A DNA stretch of 64,000 nt from G963662905 sp963676725 (GCA_963676725.1 OY781463.1:5022001-5086000), one strand, 5' to 3'. Shown: positions 8,493-17,281, counted from the first letter of the stretch. Program-made: numbers and translations. The notes: generated by a model not told the origin, from the letters alone.

Positions 8493-9900
8493 CAATGTCA
8501 TTAAGTTGGTGTTTATTTGACTGAATAACAGTTAATTATGTTGCAAATATTGAGTTTTTTCATTATCTTTGTTTAATAAATAGTGTAAAAATTTAATCAA
8601 CATGAAGACAATCAACCCGGCCTAAAAATCGTGCCAAACTATTAGATTTTGTGATAAAAATTATTGAAAATGATGAGTTTATCTCGTGTCACAAGACCTT
8701 GCCAAAGTTCTTTACACGAAACCGAAAATGGGATTTTCAAACTACTTTCTTGTTTATTTGCAGTTTGTTAAACAAAAGAGCTCAAACTGAAGTTGATGGT
8801 TTTTTCTCAAAACTTCACCATATTCCAGAAGAAATAAGACTAGCAACATCTTCCTCTTTCACTCAGTGTAGAGCCAAAATTAAATACACTGCATTCAAAG
8901 ATGCATTGGAACAGCTCAACCATTTTTTCTACGATAATTATAATTTCAAGAAGTATTACGGTTACCGCCTTATTGCAATTGACGGTTCAGTATTTACGCT
9001 GCCGCGCACTAAAGAAATGATAGAAGGGTTCGGTGAAAATGTTTTATCAGACAACAGGAAATGGATGAAGGCACAAGTGTCATTTGCAGCTGATGTGCTC
9101 AATAACATATGCTTAGGAGCAGAAATAGGCCCATATAAACAATTTGAGGGCCAACAAGCTTGGGGCTTTTTTAAGCAATTCGGAGACAATAACCTTTACT
9201 TGTTTGACCGTGGATATTTTGGTAGACAGTTTTTGAAAAAAGTTATTGGTTCAGGGAGTCAGTTTTGTTTCAGGCTGCAACGGAACGCCTGTCGAGAAGT
9301 TATTGCATTCATAAAAAGCAATAAGAAAGACTGCATTGAATATATTAAGGTTGAAGGAGGAGCCATAAAAGTACGCCTTACAAAAGTAATGCTAGACACT
9401 GGAGAGGAAGAATATTTAATGACTTCATTATTTGACCAAAAAACTTTCACAGTCGGCAAACTCAAAGCTCTTTATCATTTACGATGGGGCGTTGAAGAGC
9501 AATACAAAGACATGAAATATGCCATTTGTGTAGAAAATTTTATTGGCATGAAACTTAACTCAGTCAAGCAAGAGTACTTTGCTAACATACTGACATACAA
9601 TTTATCAATGATGCTATGCAAAACAGTAATTGACCGAGTGTCGAATAAAACCAAGAAAAAATATAAATACAAAACCAATAAACGGGCTCTATTGGCAAAA
9701 ATCAAACAATGCTTTGTAAGCTTGTTTTTTGATGCTATTGATGTAGCAAACCAAATAAAAAATATAATAATAACTGTCTCAAAGGAATCTGTACCCATAC
9801 GTAAAAACAGAAAATATATACGAGGAAAAACTGCAAAGGTCAAAAGAAAATTCCATAGAGCCTATATGCCAGTTGTTTAGAGCTTAACTTAATGACATTG
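8493..9900 (+). mobile_element. IS4-family insertion sequence, 1408 bp
   Basis: Perfect 15-bp terminal inverted repeats (CAATGTCATTAAGTT) at 8493-8507 and, inverted, at 9886-9900. They are flanked by an exact 10-bp target duplication GGGCGCAACG at 8483-8492 and 9901-9910. It encodes one DDE transposase. The target is a palindrome-repeat unit whose uninterrupted copy is seen at 8162, so the insertion is recent and its boundaries are exact. Confidence 0.95.
8651..9880 (+). CDS. IS4-family transposase, 5' end probably frameshifted
   Basis: 409 aa counted from a GTG at 8651. Catalytic residues of IS4 DDE transposases are visible: D111 (IAIDGS), D186 (LFDRGYF) and the YREK signature Y276-x2-R279-x3-E283-x6-K290. 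The protein cuts and joins IS ends. An ATG at 8602 starts a seven-codon frame (MKTINPA, stop) that is one base out of phase. Reading on in the main frame gives PKNRAKLLDFVIKII, which looks like the natural N-terminus. The original start was therefore probably ATG 8602 with a 1-nt indel near 8620. If GTG 8651 is not used, this copy is inactive. Confidence 0.9.
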   Translation: MIKIIENDEFISCHKTLPKFFTRNRKWDFQTTFLFICSLLNKRAQTEVDGFFSKLHHIPEEIRLATSSSFTQCRAKIKYTAFKDALEQLNHFFYDNYNFKKYYGYRLIAIDGSVFTLPRTKEMIEGFGENVLSDNRKWMKAQVSFAADVLNNICLGAEIGPYKQFEGQQAWGFFKQFGDNNLYLFDRGYFGRQFLKKVIGSGSQFCFRLQRNACREVIAFIKSNKKDCIEYIKVEGGAIKVRLTKVMLDTGEEEYLMTSLFDQKTFTVGKLKALYHLRWGVEEQYKDMKYAICVENFIGMKLNSVKQEYFANILTYNLSMMLCKTVIDRVSNKTKKKYKYKTNKRALLAKIKQCFVSLFFDAIDVANQIKNIIITVSKESVPIRKNRKYIRGKTAKVKRKFHRAYMPVV

Positions 9901-10525
9901 GGGCGCAACGCATGCCCAAATGCAGAATGAGAGGTGTAATAATATGATAAACAGCTATTTTGTGTTTTAGGAAAATCAACATTTACCAAATCCCGAAGGG
10001 ATGACATTATTATAGAAATACGGTTTTACATCACAAGATCAAACCCAGAATGGGTGACATTATGATTTGAGAATCCGTACCGTAGAAAAAAGAATCTCTA
10101 AACCTAATAGAAAATATATAGTGCCTTATAAATCAGGTAAATGCATTTATTCGACCCCATCCGGGGTCGTAGGTTGTATTTTTGCCATTGTTCTATAAAC
10201 ATTCAATCCCTCCGGGATTGGAAGAAATTAGGAGATCAATGCAGAATCAAACCCAGAATGAATGGCATTATAGATTGATAATCAGAGATTAGGTATTAAA
10301 AGAAAACATATACCAAATCCCGAAGGGATGACATTATTATAGAAATTAGGTTTTACATAACACAATCAAACCCAGAATGGGTGACATTATTATAAAAAAC
10401 AGAAGGGAAACGCACATACCAAATCCCGAAAGGATGACATTATTATAGAAATAGGGTTTTACATCACAAGATCAAACCCAGAATGGGTGACATTATGATT
10501 TGAACATCCGTGCCAATAAAAGAGG
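9901..10525. repeat. Palindrome repeat island 1, right part
   Basis: Continues the 321-bp compound unit cut by the IS4 element, then further A and B palindromes up to about 10500. At 10428 a B variant (ATCCC-GAA-AGGAT) has one mismatched arm. No gene seen. Confidence 0.85.
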
Positions 10526-10699
10526 AACCCCAAAACCAGACATAACATTGATATATCTTTACAGATCAAATCTGCAGGCATTGGGCAAGCTGCTCAATGA
10601 TACAGAAGAGGTTCCCTCAGAACAAAGGTCGACGCTTTTATAATATTTTTTTGTCGATTCGCTCAAACACCTTATCTTTATCGAAAAAGCCAGAATCTT

Positions 10700-11761
10700 A
10701 TGAAAAATTATCTAAAAACTTCAGTATTATTTGTGATCTTTTTTTTGGTTTCACAATGGTTTCCTAATAGTTTAAATGCCTGTACTCGTGTTGTTTATCA
10801 CGGGCCTGATGGCACTTATATCACCGCCCGGTCAATGGACTGGAAAGGAGAGATCCCTGCCAACCTATGGATTTTTCCACGAGGAATGCAAAGAAATGGG
10901 GAAGTTGGCCGCAACTCCATCACCTGGACTTCAAAATACGGTAGCGTGGTGGCGAGCTCATGGGACATCGCCGTTTCCGACGGTATGAATGAAAAAGGTT
11001 TGGTGGCCAATATGCTGTGGCTTGCCGAGTCAAAATATCCCGCATTCGACACTCTGGGGGATCAAAAAGGGCTCTCAATTGCTCTATGGGCGCAGTATGT
11101 GCTCGATAATTTTGCCAGCGTAAATGAGGCTGTTGCCGCTTTTGAAAAAGAGGAATTTGTGGTGGTGTCCGCATTTATTCCGGGAACAACGAAATTTTCT
11201 ACACTGCATTTGTCCATTTCAGATGCTACAGGCGACAATGCTATTTTCGAGTATATTGATGGTTCATTGGTGATCCATCATGATACATCATATCAGGTAA
11301 TGACCAATTCTCCCATATTCGATAAGCAACTGGCAATCAACACCTATTGGGAAGGCATCCCGGGAACTATTATGCTGCCCGGCACCAATCGTGCCGCAGA
11401 CCGTTTTGTGCGTGCATCTTATTATGTCAAAGCCATTCCGCAAACTACTGATCCCAGAATAGCCGTTGCAAGTGTGTTCAGTGTGATCAGAAACTGCTCG
11501 GTTCCTTATGGAATAGTTTCAGAAGAAGAACCCAATATTTCTTCCACAAGGTGGAGGTCCGTTTCCGATCAAAAAAATCTGGTGTATTATTTTGAAACCG
11601 TACTAACGCCCAATACATTTTGGGTGGATATGAAGGGCATTGATTTTGCTAAAGAAACACAAACGAGAATGCTGCCTGTTGGAAACGATAATACGTATGC
11701 AGGAAATGTTGCTGATCAGTTTGTAGTAACAAAACCCTTTAAATTTGCAGGATTAAATTAA
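10700..11761 (+). CDS. Choloylglycine hydrolase/penicillin V acylase-family amidase
   Basis: 353 aa secreted Ntn-hydrolase. The signal peptide is cut before Cys28 (…PNSLNA|CTRVVY), which becomes the N-terminal nucleophile of the linear-amide C-N hydrolase family. Other family residues: Arg30 next to Cys28, Asp47 in ARSMDW, an Asn in VMTNSP and the late Arg in SSTRWRSVSDQKN. Members hydrolyse amides such as conjugated bile salts, penicillin V or N-acyl homoserine lactones. A periplasmic or secreted form with CTR after the signal peptide is usual in Gram-negatives. The substrate cannot be told from sequence. It stands alone between a palindrome island (ends about 175 bp upstream) and the 65-bp tandem array. 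Confidence 0.9.
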   Translation: MKNYLKTSVLFVIFFLVSQWFPNSLNACTRVVYHGPDGTYITARSMDWKGEIPANLWIFPRGMQRNGEVGRNSITWTSKYGSVVASSWDIAVSDGMNEKGLVANMLWLAESKYPAFDTLGDQKGLSIALWAQYVLDNFASVNEAVAAFEKEEFVVVSAFIPGTTKFSTLHLSISDATGDNAIFEYIDGSLVIHHDTSYQVMTNSPIFDKQLAINTYWEGIPGTIMLPGTNRAADRFVRASYYVKAIPQTTDPRIAVASVFSVIRNCSVPYGIVSEEEPNISSTRWRSVSDQKNLVYYFETVLTPNTFWVDMKGIDFAKETQTRMLPVGNDNTYAGNVADQFVVTKPFKFAGLN

Positions 11762-11819
11762 AAAAATTATTATCCTCACTTTCGAAATGTTCATATAAAC
11801 ATGCTTGGTCTCGAATCCG

Positions 11820-12693
11820 CTCGACCAGCAATCTATAAGGTCTTCGAGTTCAGATGCCGATGTAATATAGAACAACAATATCAACTCGACCAGCAATCTA
11901 TAAGGTCTTCGAGTTCAGATGCCGATGTAATATAGAACAACAATATCAACTCGACCAGCAATCTATAAGGTCTTCGAGTTCAGATGCCGATGTAATATAG
12001 GACAACAATATCAACTCGACCAGCAATCTATAAGGTCTTCGAGTTCAGATGCCGATGTAATATAGAACAACAATATCAACTCGACCAGCAATCTATAAGG
12101 TCTTTGAGTTCAGATGCCGATGTAATATAGAACAACAATATCAACTCGACCAGCAATCAATAAGGTCTTTGAGTTCAGATGCCGATGTAATATAGAACAA
12201 CAATATCAACTCGACCAGCAATCAATAAGGTCTTCGAGTTCAGATGCCGATGTAATATAGGACAACAATATCAACTCGACTAGCAATCTATAAGGTCTTC
12301 GAGTTCAGATGCCGATGTAATATAGGACAACAATATCAACTCGACCAGCAATCTATAAGGTCTTCGAGTTCAGATGCCGATGTAATATAGAACAACAATA
12401 TCAACTCGACCAGCAATCTATAAGGTCTTCGAGTTCAGATGCCGATGTAATATAGAACAACAATATCAACTCGACCAGCAATCTATAAGGTCTTCGAGTT
12501 CAGATGCCGATGTAATATAGAACAATAATATCAACTCGACCAGCAACCTATAAGGTCTTCGAGTTCAGATGCCGATGTAATATAGAACAATAATATCAAC
12601 TCGACCAGCAACCTATAAGGTCTTCGAGTTCAGATGCCGATGTAATATAGAACAATAATATCAACTCGACCAGCAACCTATAAGGTCTTCGAG
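11820..12693. repeat. 65-bp tandem array, 13.4 copies
   Basis: Direct repeats with a period of exactly 65 bp start at 11821, 11886, 11951 and so on to 12666, giving 13 full units plus 28 bp. Each unit contains CTCGACC…GGTCTTCGAG, which can fold as a hairpin, and GATGCCGATGTAATATAG. Single-base variants are shared by neighbouring units (for example the last units share AACCTATAAG and AACAATAATA), which points to growth by unequal exchange. No spacers and no long open frame, so not CRISPR and not a protein repeat. Confidence 0.93.
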
Positions 12694-12951
12694 CGGAGCC
12701 GAGAAGCCGCATTTGCCTTAAACACTTAATAAACAGCGTCATTCCGACTGGAACAATGCCAAACGAAGTGTATAAGGATTTGAGGAGGGAGGAATCTATT
12801 GGAACTCACTCTCTTCTCGCAAAGAGGTTATTAACAAATCTTTGCATAATATTTAATTTTAGGCATTATGATGACCCGCGAAATTCCAAGTAGAACCTTT
12901 AGCTTAATAGTATTGGTTCATTGGAATTCTCTCTTTATATTAGGAGAAAAC

Positions 12952-12983
12952 ACTCATCCGATGACTCAATTTATCGGATGAGT
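12952..12983 (-). terminator. ATCCGATGA-type hairpin downstream of T9SS tail
   Basis: Stem ACTCATCCGAT/ATCGGATGAGT just beyond the stop of the orphan T9SS tail, on the minus strand, followed by TTTT. The whole 12900-13075 stretch is nearly identical to 17230-17400, so hairpin and tail were copied together. The 12694-12951 stretch before it shows nothing recognisable. Confidence 0.6.
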
Positions 12984-12991
12984 TTATAGGC

Positions 12992-13219
12992 CTATTCAAT
13001 AATAATTTTTTTCGTAATTCTTTGCCCTTCAGCTTCTATACTCACCAAATAAACCCCAGCCGTTTTTGGTACAGGAATGCTTTCCGTGTTTTCCCGTACG
13101 CCCAAAGTGCGGCTTGTAATGTCGGTGAGGATGATGCGCTCCGCAGGGCTTTCGCTTTGGATGATGATGTTGTTGCCGGATACGTATGCCTGCATGGCAC
13201 TTTCGCTTATTTCCGGCAC
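12992..13219 (-). pseudogene. Orphan T9SS sorting tail (gene remnant)
   Basis: About 75 codons matching only the extreme C-terminus of the big surface proteins (SAMQAYVSGNNIIIQSESP… DITSRTLG … KKIIIE). Similarity to the 17322 protein starts abruptly near 13215 at the AV-x-EI motif and nothing of the passenger or signal peptide remains. The ATG-like start is internal, so it is a remnant and not a functional secreted protein. The AbiE pair lies directly behind the break. Confidence 0.8.
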
Positions 13220-13237
13220 AGCCTGGGGCCGTTTTCC

Positions 13238-13286
13238 CCCGCAAAATTTTTATTGCGGGCTAGGGTCAGTCGGAAAAAATGACCCT
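13238..13286 (-). terminator. Two hairpins at the 3' end of the toxin gene
   Basis: CCCGCAA…TTGCGGG (13238-13259) and AGGGTCA…TGACCCT (13262-13286), the second overlapping the stop of the AbiEii-like gene. There is no clear T-tract on the minus strand, so the terminator role is tentative. Confidence 0.35.
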
Positions 13287-14138
13287 GTTTGTCAACATCC
13301 TGAAATGTTCGCGCGTCCATAAATCAAAAATCCTGTGATCTCTGATAAAAGGCTTTACTTCCTCAATTACTTTGTTTATTTCCAAATTATCAATTTTTGC
13401 GTTCATCAATGCAACAAACTTTTTTTTATCCAAATTTTCATTCCTTTCCAGGTCTCCGCTTTCGATCATTCTTTGGCGCAGATGGTCAAGTTTAAGCCTG
13501 GCGTTTCTGCTTACGTACCACTCAAAATCGAACCAGTCCCTGCCTTTTACCCTCGTTTTCCACTTTCGGCAAAGCACAGCATGCATTTTTCCGGCATAGA
13601 GGTTGGGCAAGGTCATCGAAACGATGTTGAATGTTACCGGCAATAAGAGTGTTTTTACTTCAGTTTGAAAATTCAGGGGTGGATTGGTGTCCACTTCCAG
13701 CTTGATTTTTAACTTTTTCCCGGGATGTGTGCCGCTGAGTAGGTTTCCGTTGTTTTCGGCTATGTTCAGAGTGTGAATGGATGTATCGTTTTTTAAAAAT
13801 GCGGATTCAATACCTGATACATCCTTGTTTACTGATCGTTTAGTGATGACAACCTGTAAACCAAGGGCCTCAAATTCTTCGATAATGTTTTGGAAATACG
13901 GCTCAATATTAAAATCAGGATTTTTTTCGATGAGCGAAAAATCGAGGTCTTCCGAAAAGCGGCGCGAACCATATAATATTCGTAAGGCTGTGCCGCCATA
14001 AAATGCCGCACTGGAGAAAAAGTTTCCCCGGTATAAGCCGAGCAATACAATTTCCTGAAATATTTCTTTCAGTGCATTTATCAGGTCATTTTCAGTGTCT
14101 ATGGCATATTTCGCCAGCATTTGTTCGATAATTGTCAT
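13266..14138 (-). CDS. abiEii: AbiEii/AbiGii-family nucleotidyltransferase toxin
   Basis: 290 aa. The nucleotidyltransferase signature is present near the N-terminus: GGT (48-50) followed by LYGSRRFSEDLDFSL with the acidic pair D64 and D66. Further family motifs are KLKIKLEVDTNPP and a helical C-terminal half. AbiEii proteins are the toxins of type IV toxin-antitoxin and abortive infection systems; they transfer nucleotides and stop growth, which can block phage. The start ATG overlaps the stop of the antitoxin gene by 4 nt (ATGA), typical of a coupled pair. It lies between two T9SS-tail remnants, which suggests insertion into a former surface-protein locus. It could act mainly as a stability module. 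Confidence 0.9.
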   Translation of the reverse strand: MTIIEQMLAKYAIDTENDLINALKEIFQEIVLLGLYRGNFFSSAAFYGGTALRILYGSRRFSEDLDFSLIEKNPDFNIEPYFQNIIEEFEALGLQVVITKRSVNKDVSGIESAFLKNDTSIHTLNIAENNGNLLSGTHPGKKLKIKLEVDTNPPLNFQTEVKTLLLPVTFNIVSMTLPNLYAGKMHAVLCRKWKTRVKGRDWFDFEWYVSRNARLKLDHLRQRMIESGDLERNENLDKKKFVALMNAKIDNLEINKVIEEVKPFIRDHRIFDLWTREHFRMLTNRVIFSD

Positions 14139-14779
14139 AGTGCCGCGATATAATTGTACAACAATTTTATTTTTTTTGATTTTGTGATTTCGTAATAATC
14201 CAATATTATTGCAGGGTTCAAATTTTTTATTTCATCATAGTCAATCCTTAAATCATCATTCAAAAACGCATGGATCATTTTTTTGGAGGTGAAGGTGTAA
14301 TCGGAAATAAAATATATTTTATCACAAAGTGCTTTTTCCTTTCCTGCAATTAAAAAATTGCCTACATGGGATTTTTCAATAGTGATGCCTAAACCAAAAA
14401 TATCCGGTTTGATTTGCCGGTACGAAAACACTCCAATTGTTGTATTAAATGTTCTGGAGCGTTTTGTGGTCATCGCAGTAAGGGTATAAACTGTTTCCGG
14501 AATTAAGCCGTGGTAACTCAGGGCCCAATCCAAAGAAACATAAGAGGGGCCTAAAAGGTTGTTGGATATTATTTCCTTTGGTATGTTCGCCTGTCTGCCC
14601 GGCGGTTTATGTAGATACATTCCTCTTATTAAGGGCACAAGGACGCCCTTTTTCTTTAGCTTTCTTATTTTATCATTGATGTTCAAGTATCCAATGTTAG
14701 CAAGAACACTTTTTAAAGCAGCGTGATCCATAAGGCCACCCTGAATCTTCGCCATATTTTCTTCAAAGGCAATATCCAT
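14135..14779 (-). CDS. abiEi: AbiEi-family antitoxin/transcriptional regulator
   Basis: 214 aa. The N-terminal wing-helix region (ALKSVLANIGYLNINDKIRK, then GVLVPLIRGMYLH) fits the AbiEi DNA-binding domain. The middle has SYVSLDWALSYHGLIPE and TLTAMTTKRSRTF, and GKEKALCDKIYF is near the C-terminal domain, all features of the type IV TA antitoxin AbiEi. It is first in the operon and overlaps abiEii by 4 nt. Known relatives repress their own promoter through inverted repeats and neutralise the toxin indirectly. No clear operator was identified upstream. Confidence 0.88.
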   Translation of the reverse strand: MDIAFEENMAKIQGGLMDHAALKSVLANIGYLNINDKIRKLKKKGVLVPLIRGMYLHKPPGRQANIPKEIISNNLLGPSYVSLDWALSYHGLIPETVYTLTAMTTKRSRTFNTTIGVFSYRQIKPDIFGLGITIEKSHVGNFLIAGKEKALCDKIYFISDYTFTSKKMIHAFLNDDLRIDYDEIKNLNPAIILDYYEITKSKKIKLLYNYIAAL

Positions 14780-14884
14780 AATTACTATTCTTGCATGGTT
14801 AATCTGTAAATAGCATATTAACTCTGCAATATTAGTAATTATTTTGGATTATTCTCAGGTTTTTTCTTTTGAATTTGCTATGTA

Positions 14885-15025
14885 GTGTTTGTCTATAAAG
14901 TCAGGTTTCTGAGCTATAAAGTTCGCTAATGAGGCTTGCGCAGCTCGAAAAATGTGAGTTTACTGGGGTAAATGACCATTTTGAGAGCAAGCATAACGAA
15001 GTTAGCGGACTTTATGGACAGAAAC
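14885..15025. mobile_element. MITE-like element, copy 1 (141 bp)
   Basis: Non-coding element with terminal inverted repeats GTGTTTGTCTATAAAGTC and, at the right end, GACTTTATGGACAGAAAC. It is flanked by an exact 6-bp duplication TATGTA (14879-14884 and 15026-15031). Two related elements lie at 23190-23380 and 45225-45365. The interior differs between copies; here it adds a second inverted pair (TAAAGTTCGCTAA/TTAGCGGACTTTA). Confidence 0.8.
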
Positions 15026-15087
15026 TATGTAGTGGCAGGGCGATCGGCCACCGGAATTAGGGTTCCTGACGGGTTTGGTTTTTCTGA

Positions 15088-15119
15088 TTGTAGAGGCGCA
15101 CGGCCGTGCGCCTCTACAA
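15088..15119. repeat. Perfect 32-bp palindrome
   Basis: Self-complementary over 32 bp around the centre CGCACGGCCGTGCG, with arms TTGTAGAGG/CCTCTACAA. A diverged relative (23821-23864) sits just after the 23870-28255 gene. Here it is 14 bp beyond the stop of an orphan T9SS tail, so it probably served as terminator or is an intergenic repeat that settles there. Confidence 0.8.
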
Positions 15120-15132
15120 CAACCTGAAAATA

Positions 15133-15340
15133 TTATTCTACAATGATCTTTTTGGTTATGCGGTTATGATCTGTTTCCACTGTGACAAGATACACACCTG
15201 TGCTTGATGGTGCAGGGATGTTTTCGACATTTCCCCAAACACCCAAAGTACGGCCTGTAATATCGGTGAGGGTGATGCGCCGGGCTGTAGTTTGGCTTTT
15301 GATGATGTTGCTGCCTGTCATATTAAGCTGCCCTTTCAGG
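15133..15340 (-). pseudogene. Second orphan T9SS tail, cut by an IS
   Basis: The frame encodes GSNIIKSQTTARRITL, TDITGRTLGVWGNVENIPAP, SSTGVYLVTVETDHNRITKK and ends IIVE, a type A sorting tail closest to the end of the 23870 protein. The frame extends into the 9-bp target duplication of the IS at 15341. Beyond the IS (16980-17010) it continues only a few codons before a stop. So the tail was already a remnant when the IS entered. Confidence 0.75.
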
Positions 15341-15368
15341 TAGGGTGTCCAATGTGATGTACCCAAAA

Positions 15369-16529
15369 TCATCCTGCTTTTTGCAAGCGCTTGGTGCGTA
15401 ACTGCACGAGATTTTGAGATAAATTTTTCTTTGCCCAATCATTTATTTGCCCAATACGTTTCTCTTCTAAAGCCTCTTTGAAGTTAAAGGTTTTGGCCTG
15501 AGTTTTATTTGTTAGCCTTGTGTAAATTGGTATAAATAAGACATATGGCGTAATACCAAACAATTTATTTGGAGACTTACGAGCTTTATACTTACCAAAA
15601 AGAGATTCAATAATATCCGAAGAATTATTGTGTGCGGACACTCCTGTTTTTTCAACCAAAATTACTTCTTTGGTGAAAAACTCAATAATAGATTCCCCTA
15701 GGTCAATCATTCGAGAGTTGCCAATTAAAAGATGTTTATGAATTGCCTTTTTGCATTCACAAACTGTATTTTTTGATAACCCTTTGTGTTTGCAGATATG
15801 TTCAATATTTGCTATACACTTTACTACATCACCCAACTCCTCTATTAGAGAGGCATTTGCAGGTATAAATGAAAATATTTTTTGTTCATTCTCATTTAGC
15901 GTGTGATAAATGTCAAGCATTTTAGATGACCATTTAACCCATCCAGAAAGGTTGATAAAACGAGATATAGTGCGCTGCGTGGGAGGGAGCAGGTAAGCTA
16001 TTTTTTTCATATTATATTTGGCCTTTGACTCAGACATTAATTTAACATAGTCAATAAAATCTGGCTGTTTCTTATATGCTCGTTCTAAATACATACCTAA
16101 TGAGTGACTAATATCGTGTTGATGATTCATCTGTGCGCATCTTACCCCTTTATTCATAATCGAAGCATTATCGCTTATTACATAGAGAGGGTCGTGTCCG
16201 GCTTTTTTACCAGCTTTATGAAGGTGTTCTCCTATCTCTTTGCCATTCCAGCTATCTGCAACAGCTATATCAAGCATATTTACATCTGCACAATTCAAGG
16301 GTCTCCCTTGATGTTCAGCAGGAACTCCGATCGTAAGAAGCAACTTCTCGCTGCCAATCATCATGCTTTCGTCCACAACATATGCATAATCAATATCCTG
16401 CAATGATTCACCTGCTGTTTCATAAACTTTCAACCCGCACTTTTTTACCCAGTTTTCAATCGTATTATGACAGGGAATTGCACCCAAAAGTCCATCCAAA
16501 GCTTCGTTTACCACCTCCAAAATCGTCAC
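15369..16529 (-). CDS. Transposase, catalytic part (second frame)
   Basis: 386 aa from a GTG at 16529, but the frame is open further upstream to about 16670 (…FEPIERHKYYELIVRL, STVLYSRVNCGFRQVV). Its real beginning is therefore reached by frameshifting from the first frame. Probable catalytic triad: Asp in YAYVVDES, Asp in YVISDNAS, Glu in SDIIESLFGKYKAR. CHNTIENWVKKCGL near the start looks like an HTH. A −1 shift at the A9 run (16668-16676) would give one protein of about 480 aa. Family not assigned. Confidence 0.8.
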   Translation of the reverse strand: MTILEVVNEALDGLLGAIPCHNTIENWVKKCGLKVYETAGESLQDIDYAYVVDESMMIGSEKLLLTIGVPAEHQGRPLNCADVNMLDIAVADSWNGKEIGEHLHKAGKKAGHDPLYVISDNASIMNKGVRCAQMNHQHDISHSLGMYLERAYKKQPDFIDYVKLMSESKAKYNMKKIAYLLPPTQRTISRFINLSGWVKWSSKMLDIYHTLNENEQKIFSFIPANASLIEELGDVVKCIANIEHICKHKGLSKNTVCECKKAIHKHLLIGNSRMIDLGESIIEFFTKEVILVEKTGVSAHNNSSDIIESLFGKYKARKSPNKLFGITPYVLFIPIYTRLTNKTQAKTFNFKEALEEKRIGQINDWAKKNLSQNLVQLRTKRLQKAG

Positions 16530-16573
16530 TACTTGACGAAACCCGCAATTAACACGAGAATAAAGTACAGTGC

Positions 16574-16810
16574 TTAATCGGACAATAAGTTCATAATATT
16601 TATGCCTTTCGATAGGTTCGAAAGTGATTGTTCTTGTTCTTTGCTCAACGTGATTTTCTGTACGCCGTTTTTTTTTAACTCTTTCTGTAATTCATCCTTT
16701 TTGTTTTTCGCCCTCTCCAGCTTTTTAGATAGGCTCTTGTTCTGTTTTTTTAAGTTTGAAATTTCCTCTTTCAATAGAGCATTTTTGGCGTCAATATCAG
16801 TTTTTTTCAT
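16574..16810 (-). CDS. Transposase N-terminal coiled-coil (first frame)
   Basis: 78 aa, almost wholly a Lys/Glu-rich coiled coil (ALLKEEISNLKKQNKSLSKK, LERAKNKKDELQKELKK) that could mediate multimerisation. It starts about 170 bp inside the right IS end and overlaps the open extension of the catalytic frame. It is best read as the 5' part of one transposase made by −1 frameshifting; alone it may bind or regulate. Confidence 0.7.
   Translation of the reverse strand: MKKTDIDAKNALLKEEISNLKKQNKSLSKKLERAKNKKDELQKELKKNGVQKITLSKEQEQSLSNLSKGINIMNLLSD
16668..16676 (-). other. Candidate −1 frameshift site (A AAA AAC)
   Basis: On the minus strand a run of nine A followed by C sits in the first frame as TTA-AAA-AAA-AAC. 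A slip of −1 enters the catalytic frame (AAA-CGG-CGT…). A AAA AAC is a classic slippery heptamer. A plain indel mutation is the alternative. Confidence 0.55.
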
Positions 16811-17010
16811 AATAGCATTTCGTATAATAATTCAAAACAAAATTACTTATTATTAATGGATTGTGCAAATATATACCACAAAAATATTATGATCTAAACA
16901 AATGGATTTTAATTATATGAAACACCCAAAAATCATTAAAAAACGATCAATTTTTTGGAACACAATATTGGACACCCTACCTTTCAGGGCGCCAATGTAT
17001 ATTGTTGATT

Positions 17011-17040
17011 TTCAGACCCGGGCGCTGCCCCGGGTCTGAA
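17011..17040. repeat. 12-bp-stem GC hairpin
   Basis: TTCAGACCCGGG at 17011-17022 pairs perfectly with 17029-17040 around a 6-nt loop. It lies between the DDE IS and the 17322 gene. The rest of 16989-17280 has no gene; it holds small degenerate hairpins and a copy of the sequence that also precedes 12952. Confidence 0.65.
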
Positions 17041-17281
17041 TTAAGCAAGGCTTTCAGCCTTGAATATATTTTGTAAAACGAAGGGTTTTCCTTGGTTGAA
17101 AAAATATTGAGAAAATTAATGCGTAATCTGCGTCCTGAAAGGACAACTTAACATCCAGTTTACCAATTATCTGTCAATAAAACAGATTCATCTTGCAATA
17201 GCAATAGCTCTTTTATGAATTAATGAAGTTAGCTTAATAGTACTGGTTCAATGGAATCCTCTCTTTATATTAGGAGAAAAC

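Larger units (their letters stand above)
15341..16979 (-). mobile_element. DDE insertion sequence, 1639 bp, family not assigned
   Basis: Terminal inverted repeats TAGGGTGTCCAAT at 15341-15353 and inverted at 16967-16979. An exact 9-bp target duplication CCTTTCAGG lies at 15332-15340 and 16980-16988. It carries two minus-strand frames joined by a poly-A frameshift site. I do not recognise the IS family with certainty. Confidence 0.9.

Noticed and set aside
11820..12693. CRISPR array
   Set aside because: The whole 65-bp unit is conserved; there are no variable spacers and no cas genes in the window.
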